A DNA stretch of 64,000 nucleotides from JBAZTO01 sp041661865 (GTDB taxonomy: Bacteria; Planctomycetota; Phycisphaerae; SM23-33), in assembly GCA_041661865.1 (NCBI GenBank), contig JBAZTO010000001.1:124001-188000 (forward strand), read 5' to 3'. Position numbers and translations under genes: made by a program. The notes under the pieces are model-generated. The model worked only from the letters and a program-made list of their open reading frames with translations, did no database searches and was not told the DNA's origin. Of this stretch, positions 51,283 to 59,225 are shown piece by piece (within the stretch, counting starts at the first letter, position 1; each line of letters opens with the position of its first letter).

Positions 51283-51800
51283 CGAAAAGCAAGATGTACA
51301 AGGTGGCCACGGAGCACTTCGGTGTTCTGATCAGCGTCACCAACTGCGGCGATACCCGCTGTTACAAGAAGTTCGACGAGGCCTACGATTTCGCTACTGA
51401 GGCGATCGACGGCCCGGTCGAGCTGATCGAGATCACCGGCGCCCCGCCCGGGCCACAGCTCGCCAGGCTCGACCCGGAGAACAAGGACGAGATCGAGTTC
51501 AACCTCGCATCAGCCCTTCCGTTCCAGGAAGCCTTCCCGTTTCCGTCGCCCGTCGACATGACGAACCGCCGGTTCGTCTGCCGCAGCCCCGGCGTGGCTG
51601 CGGTGACCAAGATCTGGCAAAAGGGCAACGTCTATCGGCTCGGCATCGCCATCATGGGCAATGCCAGTCCGGGAAGCGACAATCCCTTCGACCGTTGCTA
51701 CAACGACAACTACATCGAAGCCACCGCGGACACCGCTGATGCGGCCTTGGAGTCCATCATGAAACAGATGAAAGAGATGAGCGACGGGCTGTGGGCATGA
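51279..51800 (+). CDS. Hypothetical protein
   Basis: A 173-aa protein, ATGA-coupled on both sides. It is beta-rich at the N-terminus (MYKVATEHFGVLISVTNCG) and ends in a helix with 'DAALESIMKQMKEM'. The middle has a Pro-rich turn. Not recognised. Confidence 0.6.
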   Translation: MTKSKMYKVATEHFGVLISVTNCGDTRCYKKFDEAYDFATEAIDGPVELIEITGAPPGPQLARLDPENKDEIEFNLASALPFQEAFPFPSPVDMTNRRFVCRSPGVAAVTKIWQKGNVYRLGIAIMGNASPGSDNPFDRCYNDNYIEATADTADAALESIMKQMKEMSDGLWA

Positions 51801-52453
51801 GGCACACCACCGAGAAGCCCTCTGAAGCCCGACTGGCCAAGTACGCCGAGCAGATGCTCGACATGCTGCAGGCTATGTCGGACAACCCCCTGGCCAAGAT
51901 CACTGAGGCTCGTGCGCTCATCGCACAGGTCACAGCTCCGCCGGCCCAGGTGAAAGTCAGGATTCGTCACGATGACAGCCCAATGAACCCGGGCGAGTGG
52001 GACAACCTCGGCGAGATCGTCCACTGGCACAACCGGTACGGACTTCGCGACGGTGCCAAGCGTGTCCGCAATCAGGACGAAGCCGAGGAGGTCGTCGCCG
52101 AAGCCCTCTTCAAGCTCCCGATCTACATGTACGATCACAGCGGGGTGACCGTTTCGACCTCGCCCTTCGGGTGCCGCTGGGACTCTGGCCAGGTTGGCTG
52201 GACCTACGTCACGGCCGAGAGTGCTAAGAAGATCGGATGCGCGCCAGAGTATTTCGAGAGCAGTCTCAAGGCTGAGATCGAAACGCTCGACCAATACTGC
52301 CGCGGCGACGTCTATGGATTCGAAGTCATCGATGAGGACGGCGATGTCACCGATTCCTGCTGGGGCTTCTATGGCCACGACTGGGCGAACAACGGCATCA
52401 AGGAACACCTGCCGGATCACCTGCAGGATCATACCAAGTGGGAACTGCCATGA
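51797..52453 (+). CDS. Hypothetical protein
   Basis: A 218-aa protein starting at the ATGA overlap. It has an amphipathic helical N-terminus and a beta-rich, Asp/Trp-containing C-terminus: 'YGFEVIDEDGDVTDSCWGFYG' and 'VGWTYVTAESAKKIG'. The aromatic beta segments suggest a compact domain. No family is recognised. Confidence 0.6.
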   Translation: MRHTTEKPSEARLAKYAEQMLDMLQAMSDNPLAKITEARALIAQVTAPPAQVKVRIRHDDSPMNPGEWDNLGEIVHWHNRYGLRDGAKRVRNQDEAEEVVAEALFKLPIYMYDHSGVTVSTSPFGCRWDSGQVGWTYVTAESAKKIGCAPEYFESSLKAEIETLDQYCRGDVYGFEVIDEDGDVTDSCWGFYGHDWANNGIKEHLPDHLQDHTKWELP

Positions 52454-52794
52454 CCGACAAGGCCACCCTCACCACCAAGTTCACGACCTTCAAGGTGCTC
52501 GACGTCTCGACGGCACACGTCACGCAGCATGACACCGAGATCCTCAAGGGGCACGTTGATGATGCCCCGGAGGTTCACCCACAGGTGATCATGAGCTACG
52601 AGCATGGTTTCTTCGTCAGTTCGTGGCACAACTTCACGGACAACCCGGAGAAGTTCGAGGAGCAGCTGCTGGACCTGGGCCATTCACCGTCCTACGTCAA
52701 CCTGATGCGCGTGGCTTTTGAGCTGGGCGTGAAATGGGTCAACCTGGACTGCGATGCTGAGACCTACGACTTCCTCCCCACCCACGAATGGTAA
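52450..52794 (+). CDS. Hypothetical protein
   Basis: A 114-aa acidic protein starting at ATGA. Both beta and helical parts are present ('EVHPQVIMSYEHGFFVSSW', then 'LMRVAFELGVKWVNLD'). It lies directly upstream of the pilin-like gene. Function unknown. Confidence 0.6.
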   Translation: MTDKATLTTKFTTFKVLDVSTAHVTQHDTEILKGHVDDAPEVHPQVIMSYEHGFFVSSWHNFTDNPEKFEEQLLDLGHSPSYVNLMRVAFELGVKWVNLDCDAETYDFLPTHEW

Positions 52795-52796
52795 CC

Positions 52797-53120
52797 ATGC
52801 GAAACGCTTTCACCATCGTCGAGCTGGCGGTCTGTATCGCAATCGTTGCGATCATCGCCGGCCTAGCGATCCCATCGATCATGATTCGTAGAGAAAACAT
52901 GAGCGGCGGCGTCATGAACCAGACCTTCACTGTCAACGGACTGAAGGTCACGGTCCTCGAGAACATCGGCCCACAATACAAGGTGCTGATTCTGACCACG
53001 CCTCCCACCCAGGCGCAGATGGAAACCGATTTCATCAAGGCCGAGTTCGCCAAGTACAAGGCAGCTAACCTCAAACCTGAGGCCGAGTCCGACGGACAGC
53101 GGCCAGGAGCAAAGCAATGA
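52797..53120 (+). CDS. Type IV pilin-like protein with class III signal
   Basis: A 107-aa protein. Residues 1-4 (MRNA) are a short leader followed by F5-T-I-V-E9. This is the prepilin peptidase site, with Glu at position +5. A hydrophobic helix follows (LAVCIAIVAIIAGLAIPSI). Ala replaces the common Gly at -1. The rest is a small, mostly beta domain. Host pilins and pseudopilins are built this way. A phage copy could enter the host pilus or secretion assembly. I prefer the ATG at 52797 over an in-frame one 9 nt upstream because it gives the canonical leader. Confidence 0.75.
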   Translation: MRNAFTIVELAVCIAIVAIIAGLAIPSIMIRRENMSGGVMNQTFTVNGLKVTVLENIGPQYKVLILTTPPTQAQMETDFIKAEFAKYKAANLKPEAESDGQRPGAKQ

Positions 53121-53428
53121 AGGGTTTCAACCACGTCATTCAACTGCCGATCCCTCGCAGCATCGGGCAATGCCCCGACGTCGTCGACCTGTTTGAGGCG
53201 AAAACCTGGATGGCCTGGGCATACCAGCTGGTGGGCAAGCCCGTCACCTGCGAAGGCAAGGTCGTTGGCAAGGTCGTCTCGCGGTTCCAGGACCAACTGG
53301 AGATCTCGATCGATGAAGAACATTTCGAGTTCGTGAACAACAAGATGAAGGAAAAGACCAATGGGCTACGAGGTCTGTCTGTTTCTTGTCGAGGAGTCGT
53401 CCCTGACCAAAAGGGCGACCAGCTCTGA
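53117..53428 (+). CDS. Hypothetical protein
   Basis: A 103-aa protein coupled by ATGA to the pilin-like gene. It is mostly beta in the middle ('VTCEGKVVGKVVSRFQDQLEI'). Its 3' 68 nt overlap the next gene in another frame, an unusually long overlap for this region. Function unknown. Confidence 0.55.
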   Translation: MKGFNHVIQLPIPRSIGQCPDVVDLFEAKTWMAWAYQLVGKPVTCEGKVVGKVVSRFQDQLEISIDEEHFEFVNNKMKEKTNGLRGLSVSCRGVVPDQKGDQL

Positions 53429-53780
53429 GCCCATGCGGGTGTGGTGCGAAGCCATCGCTGGGTTTGATATGTGTGTTCTCGGCAGCGGGTCCAAGCTCGA
53501 GAAGCTGGATCGCCAGACCGCGGCCGACCGCCGGCTGGCCAAGTCCGTCCTCTACTACATCTACCCGATAGGTGAGGGAAACACGGCCGTCCTGGCGGAC
53601 AAGTACGGCCTCCCGCTGCGACTGCGGGATGTCGATGCTGTGATCAGTGCGATCACGGCCGATATGTGCGGGGTCGAAAGGCCGTACCGCCGACTCCTTC
53701 CCGCTCTCAACGCGCTCGTCGCAGCGCGGGAGACCTGGGGTAACTCTGGCAAACTCAAGGTGCTCTTCTATGGTCACTGA
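53361..53780 (+). CDS. Hypothetical protein
   Basis: A 139-aa alpha/beta protein beginning inside the previous gene. It has 'MGYEVCLFLVEESSL' at the start and 'LADKYGLPLRLRDVDAVISAI' in the middle. No motif is recognised. Confidence 0.55.
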   Translation: MGYEVCLFLVEESSLTKRATSSEPMRVWCEAIAGFDMCVLGSGSKLEKLDRQTAADRRLAKSVLYYIYPIGEGNTAVLADKYGLPLRLRDVDAVISAITADMCGVERPYRRLLPALNALVAARETWGNSGKLKVLFYGH

Positions 53781-54150
53781 CATCGTCCCTGCCTGGCTGG
53801 CTGAAAATCTGGCGTTCACCGGCCGCTACACGGCCATCCCGGAATGCACAAAGCATGGCCTTCGTGAATGGGTTCTGCACGCACAGACTCCGGGCCACTT
53901 CGTGGAAGCCGTCCTCTGCAACGACATGTACGCTGCGATGGACCGGGCGGACCAGGACAACCAGGATGCCCTGCTTCTGATCATGACCTGGATGAAGTGG
54001 AAATGCCCCACGGAGGCCTGGCTCTGCCCGAGCCGGCGCCGAGCCGTCCAGGGGCTGGATGCCGAGCGCGAAGCCAAGACCTTCCGCGATGATTCCCGCG
54101 AGCAGCTCTACCTGTTCAAGGGCCTGCTGCACCGCGAGGCCGTGTCATGA
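53770..54150 (+). CDS. Hypothetical protein
   Basis: A 126-aa protein; I use the ATG at 53770. It is largely helical with a Trp/Cys-rich centre ('LLIMTWMKWKCPTEAWLC') and a basic helix after it. The cysteines may bind metal. Function unknown. Confidence 0.6.
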   Translation: MVTDIVPAWLAENLAFTGRYTAIPECTKHGLREWVLHAQTPGHFVEAVLCNDMYAAMDRADQDNQDALLLIMTWMKWKCPTEAWLCPSRRRAVQGLDAEREAKTFRDDSREQLYLFKGLLHREAVS

Positions 54151-54383
54151 GTAGCAGCCCAGCAGCCGATCGCCTCAAGCAGAAGCTGATCACGATGCGG
54201 CGGTGCGCAGACTCAAGCGAGCTGAAGCATCTCATCGAGTTCGTGGATGATTGCGTCGACAACTGCCGCTACGACGGAGTTCAGTCCACTGCGAACATCC
54301 GCCTGTACATCCAGAACTCGCTCGAGGAGTTCAAGGGTGCCATCGCCACTCTCGAGAAGGAAGTCGGAGTTCCACCAACATGA
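54147..54383 (+). CDS. Small helical protein
   Basis: A 78-aa helical, slightly acidic protein with ATGA overlaps on both sides. It includes 'ADRLKQKLITMRRCADSSEL'. Function unknown. Confidence 0.6.
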   Translation: MSSSPAADRLKQKLITMRRCADSSELKHLIEFVDDCVDNCRYDGVQSTANIRLYIQNSLEEFKGAIATLEKEVGVPPT

Positions 54384-54685
54384 AGAAAACAACCATCCCA
54401 AAGTCTATCAAGACGACCCTTCTGGACTGGGACGACTGCGGCAACACCGTGCTCTCCCATGACGGCGGAATGATCGCCTATTCCGAGTTGAAGCCAGGTA
54501 TCTGGCACCAGGTCAGCTTTACCCCGGGCAACTACCCAGCATTCTACAGTGGCGTCATTTCGATGTCGCGGTGGTCGCTGGCCAAGCACATCAACGAGAA
54601 CCTCACTGGTTGGGACGTGCACAAGTGCAACGTTCCGGGCGTCAAGGTCAACCCGTCGAACAGGGTCGGAGTCGACGATGCTTGA
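54380..54685 (+). CDS. Hypothetical protein
   Basis: A 101-aa protein starting at ATGA. It is beta-rich with 'PGIWHQVSFTPGNYPAFYSG' and aromatic residues, ending in a short polar tail. Function unknown. Confidence 0.6.
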   Translation: MKKTTIPKSIKTTLLDWDDCGNTVLSHDGGMIAYSELKPGIWHQVSFTPGNYPAFYSGVISMSRWSLAKHINENLTGWDVHKCNVPGVKVNPSNRVGVDDA

Positions 54686-55025
54686 GCTGTTCCATGTCTC
54701 CTACCTGATGACCTACCCCTGGATGCAGGACGACGAAGGCCCGGATTGCCTGGTCAGCGTGCGCTTCCTCGCGGAGGACAAGAAGGCTGCTCTGAAGCTG
54801 GCCAAGACGCAGATCGAGACTGTCCTCGCCGTCTACACGGACCCGGAGGACGAGGCCGATGAAGAGGGCCTGGAGATCGTCGTCCGTGCCTGGGATGAGT
54901 GGGGCGCGAAGCTCGACAAGAACTGGGCAGACATCTGCTCCACTGAGGCAGAGGACACAGCCGAGAGCGACGACGAGAAAGACGACGATCCTGAAGAAGG
55001 CAGCGGCGACGGAGCTGACGCATGA
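54678..55025 (+). CDS. Small protein with acidic C-terminal tail
   Basis: A 115-aa protein. The first 80 residues are alpha/beta; the last 30 are almost all Asp, Glu, Ser and Gly ('AEDTAESDDEKDDDPEEG'). Such acidic tails can mimic DNA and bind host DNA-binding proteins, or may just aid solubility. Function unknown. Confidence 0.6.
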   Translation: MLELFHVSYLMTYPWMQDDEGPDCLVSVRFLAEDKKAALKLAKTQIETVLAVYTDPEDEADEEGLEIVVRAWDEWGAKLDKNWADICSTEAEDTAESDDEKDDDPEEGSGDGADA

Positions 55026-55537
55026 CTGAGAAGAAACACATCTCGACTGAGGGCCTCGCAGCCAAGGTCTATACCATCCTCGATCGAAAGCTCCCGAGCC
55101 TCGATAAGTGCTGGTCGGCCTGCAACGGCATCGACGCCTTTGGTCATCGTGACTCACAGATGGAAGCCGTGCGCAAGAAGCGAGGCGAGTGCTTCGAGAC
55201 GTTGCCGTGTCGCCCACGGCTCATCCTCTATCGGGAGAAGCCGCACAACTGGCTGGGCGCCAAGCTCTGGACGACACGGACGTTCGACGCTGCCACTGAC
55301 GATCGTCTGCTGTTGGCCTCGTTGGCCAAGGCCCTCTTGGGCCTCGGCCTCTGCTCCCGGCTGTTCCACATCGAACTGATCGACTGGGCGCCGGATAAGC
55401 CGTGTGACAACGGCCATGACTTCGACGGCCGGTACGAACTGAGCATCGAAGTAGCTGGACTCTACAGCATGCTCCCCGAGCTGAAGCAGACCCACAAGAA
55501 CTTCTTCAAAATCTTCGACAATGGAAAGTGGACATGA
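55022..55537 (+). CDS. Hypothetical protein
   Basis: A 171-aa protein coupled by ATGA. It is alpha/beta with 'RLILYREKPHNWLGAKLWTTR' near residue 65. Its C-terminus is beta then helix. No recognised motif. Confidence 0.6.
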   Translation: MTEKKHISTEGLAAKVYTILDRKLPSLDKCWSACNGIDAFGHRDSQMEAVRKKRGECFETLPCRPRLILYREKPHNWLGAKLWTTRTFDAATDDRLLLASLAKALLGLGLCSRLFHIELIDWAPDKPCDNGHDFDGRYELSIEVAGLYSMLPELKQTHKNFFKIFDNGKWT

Positions 55538-55758
55538 CTCCAGAAGACTCATCCATGGCGGCCAACGGAATCATCCATGCTGCCAACTTGAACTTCGCGG
55601 CCATCACGGAGTTCATCACCGCACCCCACGTCCTGCTGAATCCCTCGATCTGCCGCTGCGGCAAGGGCTGGGCGGCCCGCAAGGACGAGGTCATCGGCTA
55701 CGGGAATACCCCGGCTGAAGCCGCTGCGGCCTTCGACAAGGCTTGGGTCTCCCCGTGA
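55534..55758 (+). CDS. Small hypothetical protein
   Basis: A 74-aa protein starting at the ATGA overlap. It is helical then contains 'SICRCGKGWAARKDEVIGYG', where C-x-C could be a metal site. It ends with an 'AAEAAAAFDKAW' type helix. Function unknown. Confidence 0.6.
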   Translation: MTPEDSSMAANGIIHAANLNFAAITEFITAPHVLLNPSICRCGKGWAARKDEVIGYGNTPAEAAAAFDKAWVSP

Positions 55759-55943
55759 GCGCACAATACTACGTTCAGGTCATCGAGAAGAAGACCAAGA
55801 AGTGCGTCAAGCAGCTCGGCCCGCGCCCGGAGCGCCAGGCCGAGAGCCTGCTGCAGGGCGTGAGCATCAATCTCAACCACGACGACTTCAAGGTCGTCCT
55901 CAGCGCCGAACCGAAGGAGGTGGTCGAATGCCCGACGAAGTGA
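55755..55943 (+). CDS. Small hypothetical protein
   Basis: A 62-aa protein with GTG start overlapping the previous stop. It is Lys/Gln-rich alpha/beta ('YYVQVIEKKTKKCVKQLG'), with a pattern like small SPOR-type or dsRBD-like folds, too short to be sure. Function unknown. Confidence 0.55.
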   Translation: MSAQYYVQVIEKKTKKCVKQLGPRPERQAESLLQGVSINLNHDDFKVVLSAEPKEVVECPTK

Positions 55944-56239
55944 AAACCTGGTATGGTTACACCATCTGGACCAGCACGAAGGTCACCATCAACATGGTCT
56001 CGAACTGTGTCATCACAGCCCGGGCCAAGCTGACGACCGAACTCACTGACAAGGCCCACATCGTCGAAGAGGTGATGTGTGGCACGGTCAACGGCAAGGA
56101 TGTCGATGATGCGATGGAGCATCTGGTCGACGGCGCCTGGTGCGACGATGGCCTCGCTGTCCCGACGGCGGCCTTGATCGGCGCCATGAAAACCCCGCTC
56201 GACGTCATCTACCGGCGCAGCGAGTCGCGGTTCCCGTGA
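55928..56239 (+). CDS. Hypothetical protein
   Basis: A 103-aa protein overlapping the preceding gene by 16 nt. It is mostly beta ('WYGYTIWTSTKVTINMVSN') then helical, with no motif that I recognise. Confidence 0.6.
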   Translation: MPDEVKTWYGYTIWTSTKVTINMVSNCVITARAKLTTELTDKAHIVEEVMCGTVNGKDVDDAMEHLVDGAWCDDGLAVPTAALIGAMKTPLDVIYRRSESRFP

Positions 56240-56514
56240 ACGGGACGCTGACGAGGGAAGAGCGGGACGCCTCCATGTCGTTCCGCTACAACCCCAAGAG
56301 CAAGAACCCGAAGACGAAGCTGCACACGATCCACACCTGGAATGGCCTGGCCCAGACCAGGTGCTGGTGTGGCCGCTTCAGCAAGGACGACCCGCGCCTG
56401 GTCGAGGTCAAACGTCAGGATCTACCGAACGTCGGTGGCCTGTTCTGCAAGCGCTGCATCTGGGGCGACTCAGATGCCGAACGTCGACTCAACCCCTACA
56501 TCGAGAGAACCTAA
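56236..56514 (+). CDS. Small Cys-containing protein
   Basis: A 92-aa basic protein with GTG overlap start (an ATG at 56275 is an alternative). CWCG at about residues 43-46 and CKRC near 71-74 suggest a zinc ribbon. Function unknown; zinc ribbons often bind nucleic acid. Confidence 0.6.
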   Translation: MNGTLTREERDASMSFRYNPKSKNPKTKLHTIHTWNGLAQTRCWCGRFSKDDPRLVEVKRQDLPNVGGLFCKRCIWGDSDAERRLNPYIERT

Positions 56515-56515
56515 T

Positions 56516-56788
56516 ATGGCCATCCATGGCTATGCGATTCCTGAAGCCCTCGAGAAGCGTGTGTTCAAGCACGCCGGCAACTACTTCACCACATTCCGCG
56601 TCCAGCAGTTCGTCGAGGACAACGACCGGGATGCCCTCATCGAAGCCTCCGAAGGCACGAGGACCAACGGCAGGCAGATCGACTTCCGCGAGATAGCCAA
56701 TCGCGTCGCTGACAAGCTGGTCCAGAAGTGGAAGCGCGAAGGCAAGATCGAACTCGGCCTTGGCCGCCAGTGGGTGCTGAAGCAGTGA
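56516..56788 (+). CDS. Small basic protein, possible winged helix
   Basis: A 90-aa protein. It has helices 'FRVQQFVEDNDRDALIEASEG' (read in part) and 'IANRVADKLVQKWKREGKIEL', ending with a 'GRQWVLKQ' strand, like a winged-helix domain. It may bind DNA. The call is tentative. Confidence 0.55.
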   Translation: MAIHGYAIPEALEKRVFKHAGNYFTTFRVQQFVEDNDRDALIEASEGTRTNGRQIDFREIANRVADKLVQKWKREGKIELGLGRQWVLKQ

Positions 56789-57057
56789 GCTTCTGCGCCA
56801 CCGTCCATGTCAAAGCCTGCCGGACGCGGCACCGGTGCTTCTGGTGCAACGAACACGTCCTGCCTGGCCAGCCCGCTGTTCGCATTTCCGGGACTGGCCC
56901 GGAGGGCGATGTGGGCTCGAACTACTACCACCCGGAGTGCCATGCTGCGTTCGAGTCCATGACGGACGATGAACGACGCGGTCACGGTCTCGATGACCCT
57001 GACGAATGCTGTGATCCGGGCTCGTTCAAACGCGGAACCAAGGAGTGCGTATGCTGA
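56785..57057 (+). CDS. Putative zinc-finger protein
   Basis: A 90-aa protein with GTG start. Cys/His residues are arranged as 'CRTRHRCFWCNEHV', then 'YYHPECHAAF' and a later CC. This resembles PARP/LIM-type zinc-finger spacing. It is otherwise polar and short. Function unknown. Confidence 0.6.
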   Translation: MSFCATVHVKACRTRHRCFWCNEHVLPGQPAVRISGTGPEGDVGSNYYHPECHAAFESMTDDERRGHGLDDPDECCDPGSFKRGTKECVC

Positions 57058-57209
57058 ATACCCTGTCGGCCGTCGTTTCTGTCCTCAGCCCGTTGCTCTC
57101 CTTACCCGTCCGGGGCTGGAGCAACACAACGAGCACCAATCCCAAGCGTGAGAAGACTCGCGAAGCACGTCGCTGGAAGAAGATCCGTCGCAAGCAAGGG
57201 CGCCACTAA
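57051..57209 (+). CDS. Small basic peptide with hydrophobic N-terminus
   Basis: A 52-aa protein overlapping the previous stop by 7 nt. Residues 1-20 are hydrophobic (LSAVVSVLSPLLSLPV); the rest is Lys/Arg-rich (RRWKKIRRKQGRH at the end). It resembles a membrane-active or nucleic-acid-binding peptide. Function unknown. Confidence 0.5.
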   Translation: MLNTLSAVVSVLSPLLSLPVRGWSNTTSTNPKREKTREARRWKKIRRKQGRH

Positions 57210-57211
57210 TC

Positions 57212-57469
57212 ATGGATAACGATAAACTGAAGCGCGTCGCCGACTGCAGCGGAACCCCTGTCGTCGAGGTCATCACGGTCGTCGAGACGGCCCGGACGTA
57301 CCACATGAACGACACCATGATAGAAGAGGCCTGTGTGGCCTGGCTGGAAAACAAGTTCAATACGAAGTTCGACAGCCCGGAGGTTCGATTCGATGTCTCC
57401 AGCGGAGGCTACCTCCGCAGTGCACACGTCACCAACAAGACCACGAGCAGGAGCGAAACCAATGGGTGA
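57212..57469 (+). CDS. Small hypothetical protein
   Basis: An 85-aa alpha/beta protein, 2 nt after the previous stop. It contains 'VEVITVVETARTYHMNDTMI'. Function unknown. Confidence 0.6.
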   Translation: MDNDKLKRVADCSGTPVVEVITVVETARTYHMNDTMIEEACVAWLENKFNTKFDSPEVRFDVSSGGYLRSAHVTNKTTSRSETNG

Positions 57470-58352
57470 AGACCAGGACGTGCCCGCGGCCCAGATGAAT
57501 CCGATCCTCGAACTGAAACAGATGCTTGAGGACCCCGAGGCGAAAAAGAACATCGAAGATGATTCGACCACGAAGGCCATGCTCGACGATCCCGAGCTGA
57601 AAAAGATGCTGGATCTTCCTGTTGAGGAGATCAAAGCCAAGCTCGGGATCTACGACGACGGACTGCCGGAGATCGCCAACCATGCAGCCTGCCAGGCCTG
57701 CCGCGGTCTGTGCTGCTCCCAGTTCCAGATCCACGTCATCGTCAATGACGAGACCGGGCTTCCCGATTGGGACGCTCAGAAGATCCGTGTGAAGGGCGTG
57801 CCGGATAGCGATTTCGAGTTCATCAAGGAACACTTCAAGCCAATCCGCCAGCCTGGTAACGCTGTCTTCGACGCGTCGCGGGTTCCGGTCGGGTCGACAG
57901 ATAATCTCCGCTGGCGCCACCAGCTGTGGTTCACCTGCACAGCGTTCAAGGATGGTCGCTGCTCGAAGTACGACCAGCGCCCCCAGGTCTGCCGCATCCA
58001 TCTCTGCTCGTCGGCCAAGTTCCGTGGCGTGAACCCCGAGCTCGACATCCGTCGCGCCCGGCCAGACTCGCGGTGGGGGAACGGCGAGAAGTTGAAGAGT
58101 CCGTATTACTACCCCGAGATGTTCCCCGCGATCGAAGGCCCGGGAGACCAGACCTTCGTGAAGCCTGGCTTCGACTGCCGTCTTCGCCAGGAGGAGAACG
58201 ACGAACGTGACAAGCGGCTGTGCGCCGCGATCCCGGAACGCTTTGCTGAAGCGGCCAAGCGCGCTGGCATCACCATGACCCTCGATGAATACCTCGACGC
58301 GCGGGATGCGGCTGACAAGGCCTCCTGCGTCGAAGCGAAAGCAGCACCATGA
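57462..58352 (+). CDS. YkgJ-like Cys-cluster protein
   Basis: A 296-aa protein; I use the ATG at 57462. The N-terminal 60 residues are helical and acidic. Near residue 77 comes 'CQACRGLCC', and later 'FTCTAFKDGRCSKYDQRPQVC' (about residue 160), followed by 'RIHLC'. This is the Cys pattern of YkgJ/UPF0153-type proteins that bind zinc or an Fe-S cluster. The family has no settled function. It is large for a gene in this block. Confidence 0.75.
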   Translation: MGEDQDVPAAQMNPILELKQMLEDPEAKKNIEDDSTTKAMLDDPELKKMLDLPVEEIKAKLGIYDDGLPEIANHAACQACRGLCCSQFQIHVIVNDETGLPDWDAQKIRVKGVPDSDFEFIKEHFKPIRQPGNAVFDASRVPVGSTDNLRWRHQLWFTCTAFKDGRCSKYDQRPQVCRIHLCSSAKFRGVNPELDIRRARPDSRWGNGEKLKSPYYYPEMFPAIEGPGDQTFVKPGFDCRLRQEENDERDKRLCAAIPERFAEAAKRAGITMTLDEYLDARDAADKASCVEAKAAP

Positions 58353-58726
58353 GCGACAAGATCATCAAAGGCAACTTCGGCCCCAAGGCCCAACCCACGG
58401 CTGGCAACCCCAACCCTGGCGACCCGCGACAGCCCACGCCGCCGACGTACCAGGGCATCGACCACGGTGTCCCCGGCGGCGACGAGACTGCTCGCACGAT
58501 CGTCGGCCCGGACGGCAAGATGCTCATGCTGACGGAGGATCAGCACAAGGCCATCGGTCTCATCCTCAGCGGCATGGCGTTCGTGTTCATCGGCATCAAG
58601 CCGACGGGCGGTGGCGCCGACTTCTACACCGCGACCAACGGTGACCCGGGCGACTTGCGCAATGCGCAGGATGAACTGCCCGGCGCCATCGCCCGGCTCT
58701 TCCATCGCAAGGGCATCACGACGTGA
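58349..58726 (+). CDS. Hypothetical protein
   Basis: A 125-aa protein coupled by ATGA. The first half is a Pro/Gly-rich linker ('NPNPGDPRQPTPPTYQG'). The second half is alpha/beta with a hydrophobic stretch 'IGLILSGMAFVFIGI' that might be a core strand pair or a membrane segment. Function unknown. Confidence 0.6.
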   Translation: MSDKIIKGNFGPKAQPTAGNPNPGDPRQPTPPTYQGIDHGVPGGDETARTIVGPDGKMLMLTEDQHKAIGLILSGMAFVFIGIKPTGGGADFYTATNGDPGDLRNAQDELPGAIARLFHRKGITT

Positions 58727-58974
58727 AACAGGAAGACAAGGCGAACCTCGGCTGCGCTGCCATGGTCCTGACCTACTTCCTCGTCGCCTTCCTCACCTAC
58801 GGACTCTACGTCGGGCATCGGCTGAATGATCCGCCGACGGGATTCTTCCGCGACCCGCCCAGCAGCATCAGGTTCGAAGGCGCCATAGCTGGCATCTTCT
58901 GGCCCCTCTACTGGCCCCTGCGATTCTCTGAAGCCATCTTCGTCCACCAAGTTCACCCGGAGCAACCCCTGTGA
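58723..58974 (+). CDS. Small membrane protein, paralogue of the one at 63817
   Basis: An 83-aa protein with GTG start. One clear membrane helix lies at about residues 13-31 (MVLTYFLVAFLTYGLYVG), and a second hydrophobic segment contains 'GIFWPLYWPLRF'. The protein at 63817 shares both 'FLTYG' and 'W-P-YW' features, so the two are probably paralogues. Function unknown. Confidence 0.65.
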   Translation: MKQEDKANLGCAAMVLTYFLVAFLTYGLYVGHRLNDPPTGFFRDPPSSIRFEGAIAGIFWPLYWPLRFSEAIFVHQVHPEQPL

Positions 58975-59225
58975 GTTCAGACCGTATCGCCCAGCACCAG
59001 AAGCTGGGCATCATCCCCAACAAGTATCACATTACCAAGACCGACGGTCGTCCCATGGACCCTGGCGCCGAATACTTCGTTCTCCGCCTCGACAAGGGCG
59101 GCGAAGATAAGAAGCACGTCGCGGCCTGCCGCGCGGCGATCATGACCTACGCCCGCGAGATCCGCCACCACCTGCCCCTGCTGTACAGCGACCTGATGGT
59201 CAAGTACGGCCCGACGGAGGGATGA
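58971..59225 (+). CDS. Small hypothetical protein
   Basis: An 84-aa alpha/beta protein with GTG start and ATGA overlap to the next gene. It has 'PGAEYFVLRLDKGGEDKKH' in the middle, which resembles a motif common in small phage proteins of unknown role. Confidence 0.6.
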   Translation: MSSDRIAQHQKLGIIPNKYHITKTDGRPMDPGAEYFVLRLDKGGEDKKHVAACRAAIMTYAREIRHHLPLLYSDLMVKYGPTEG

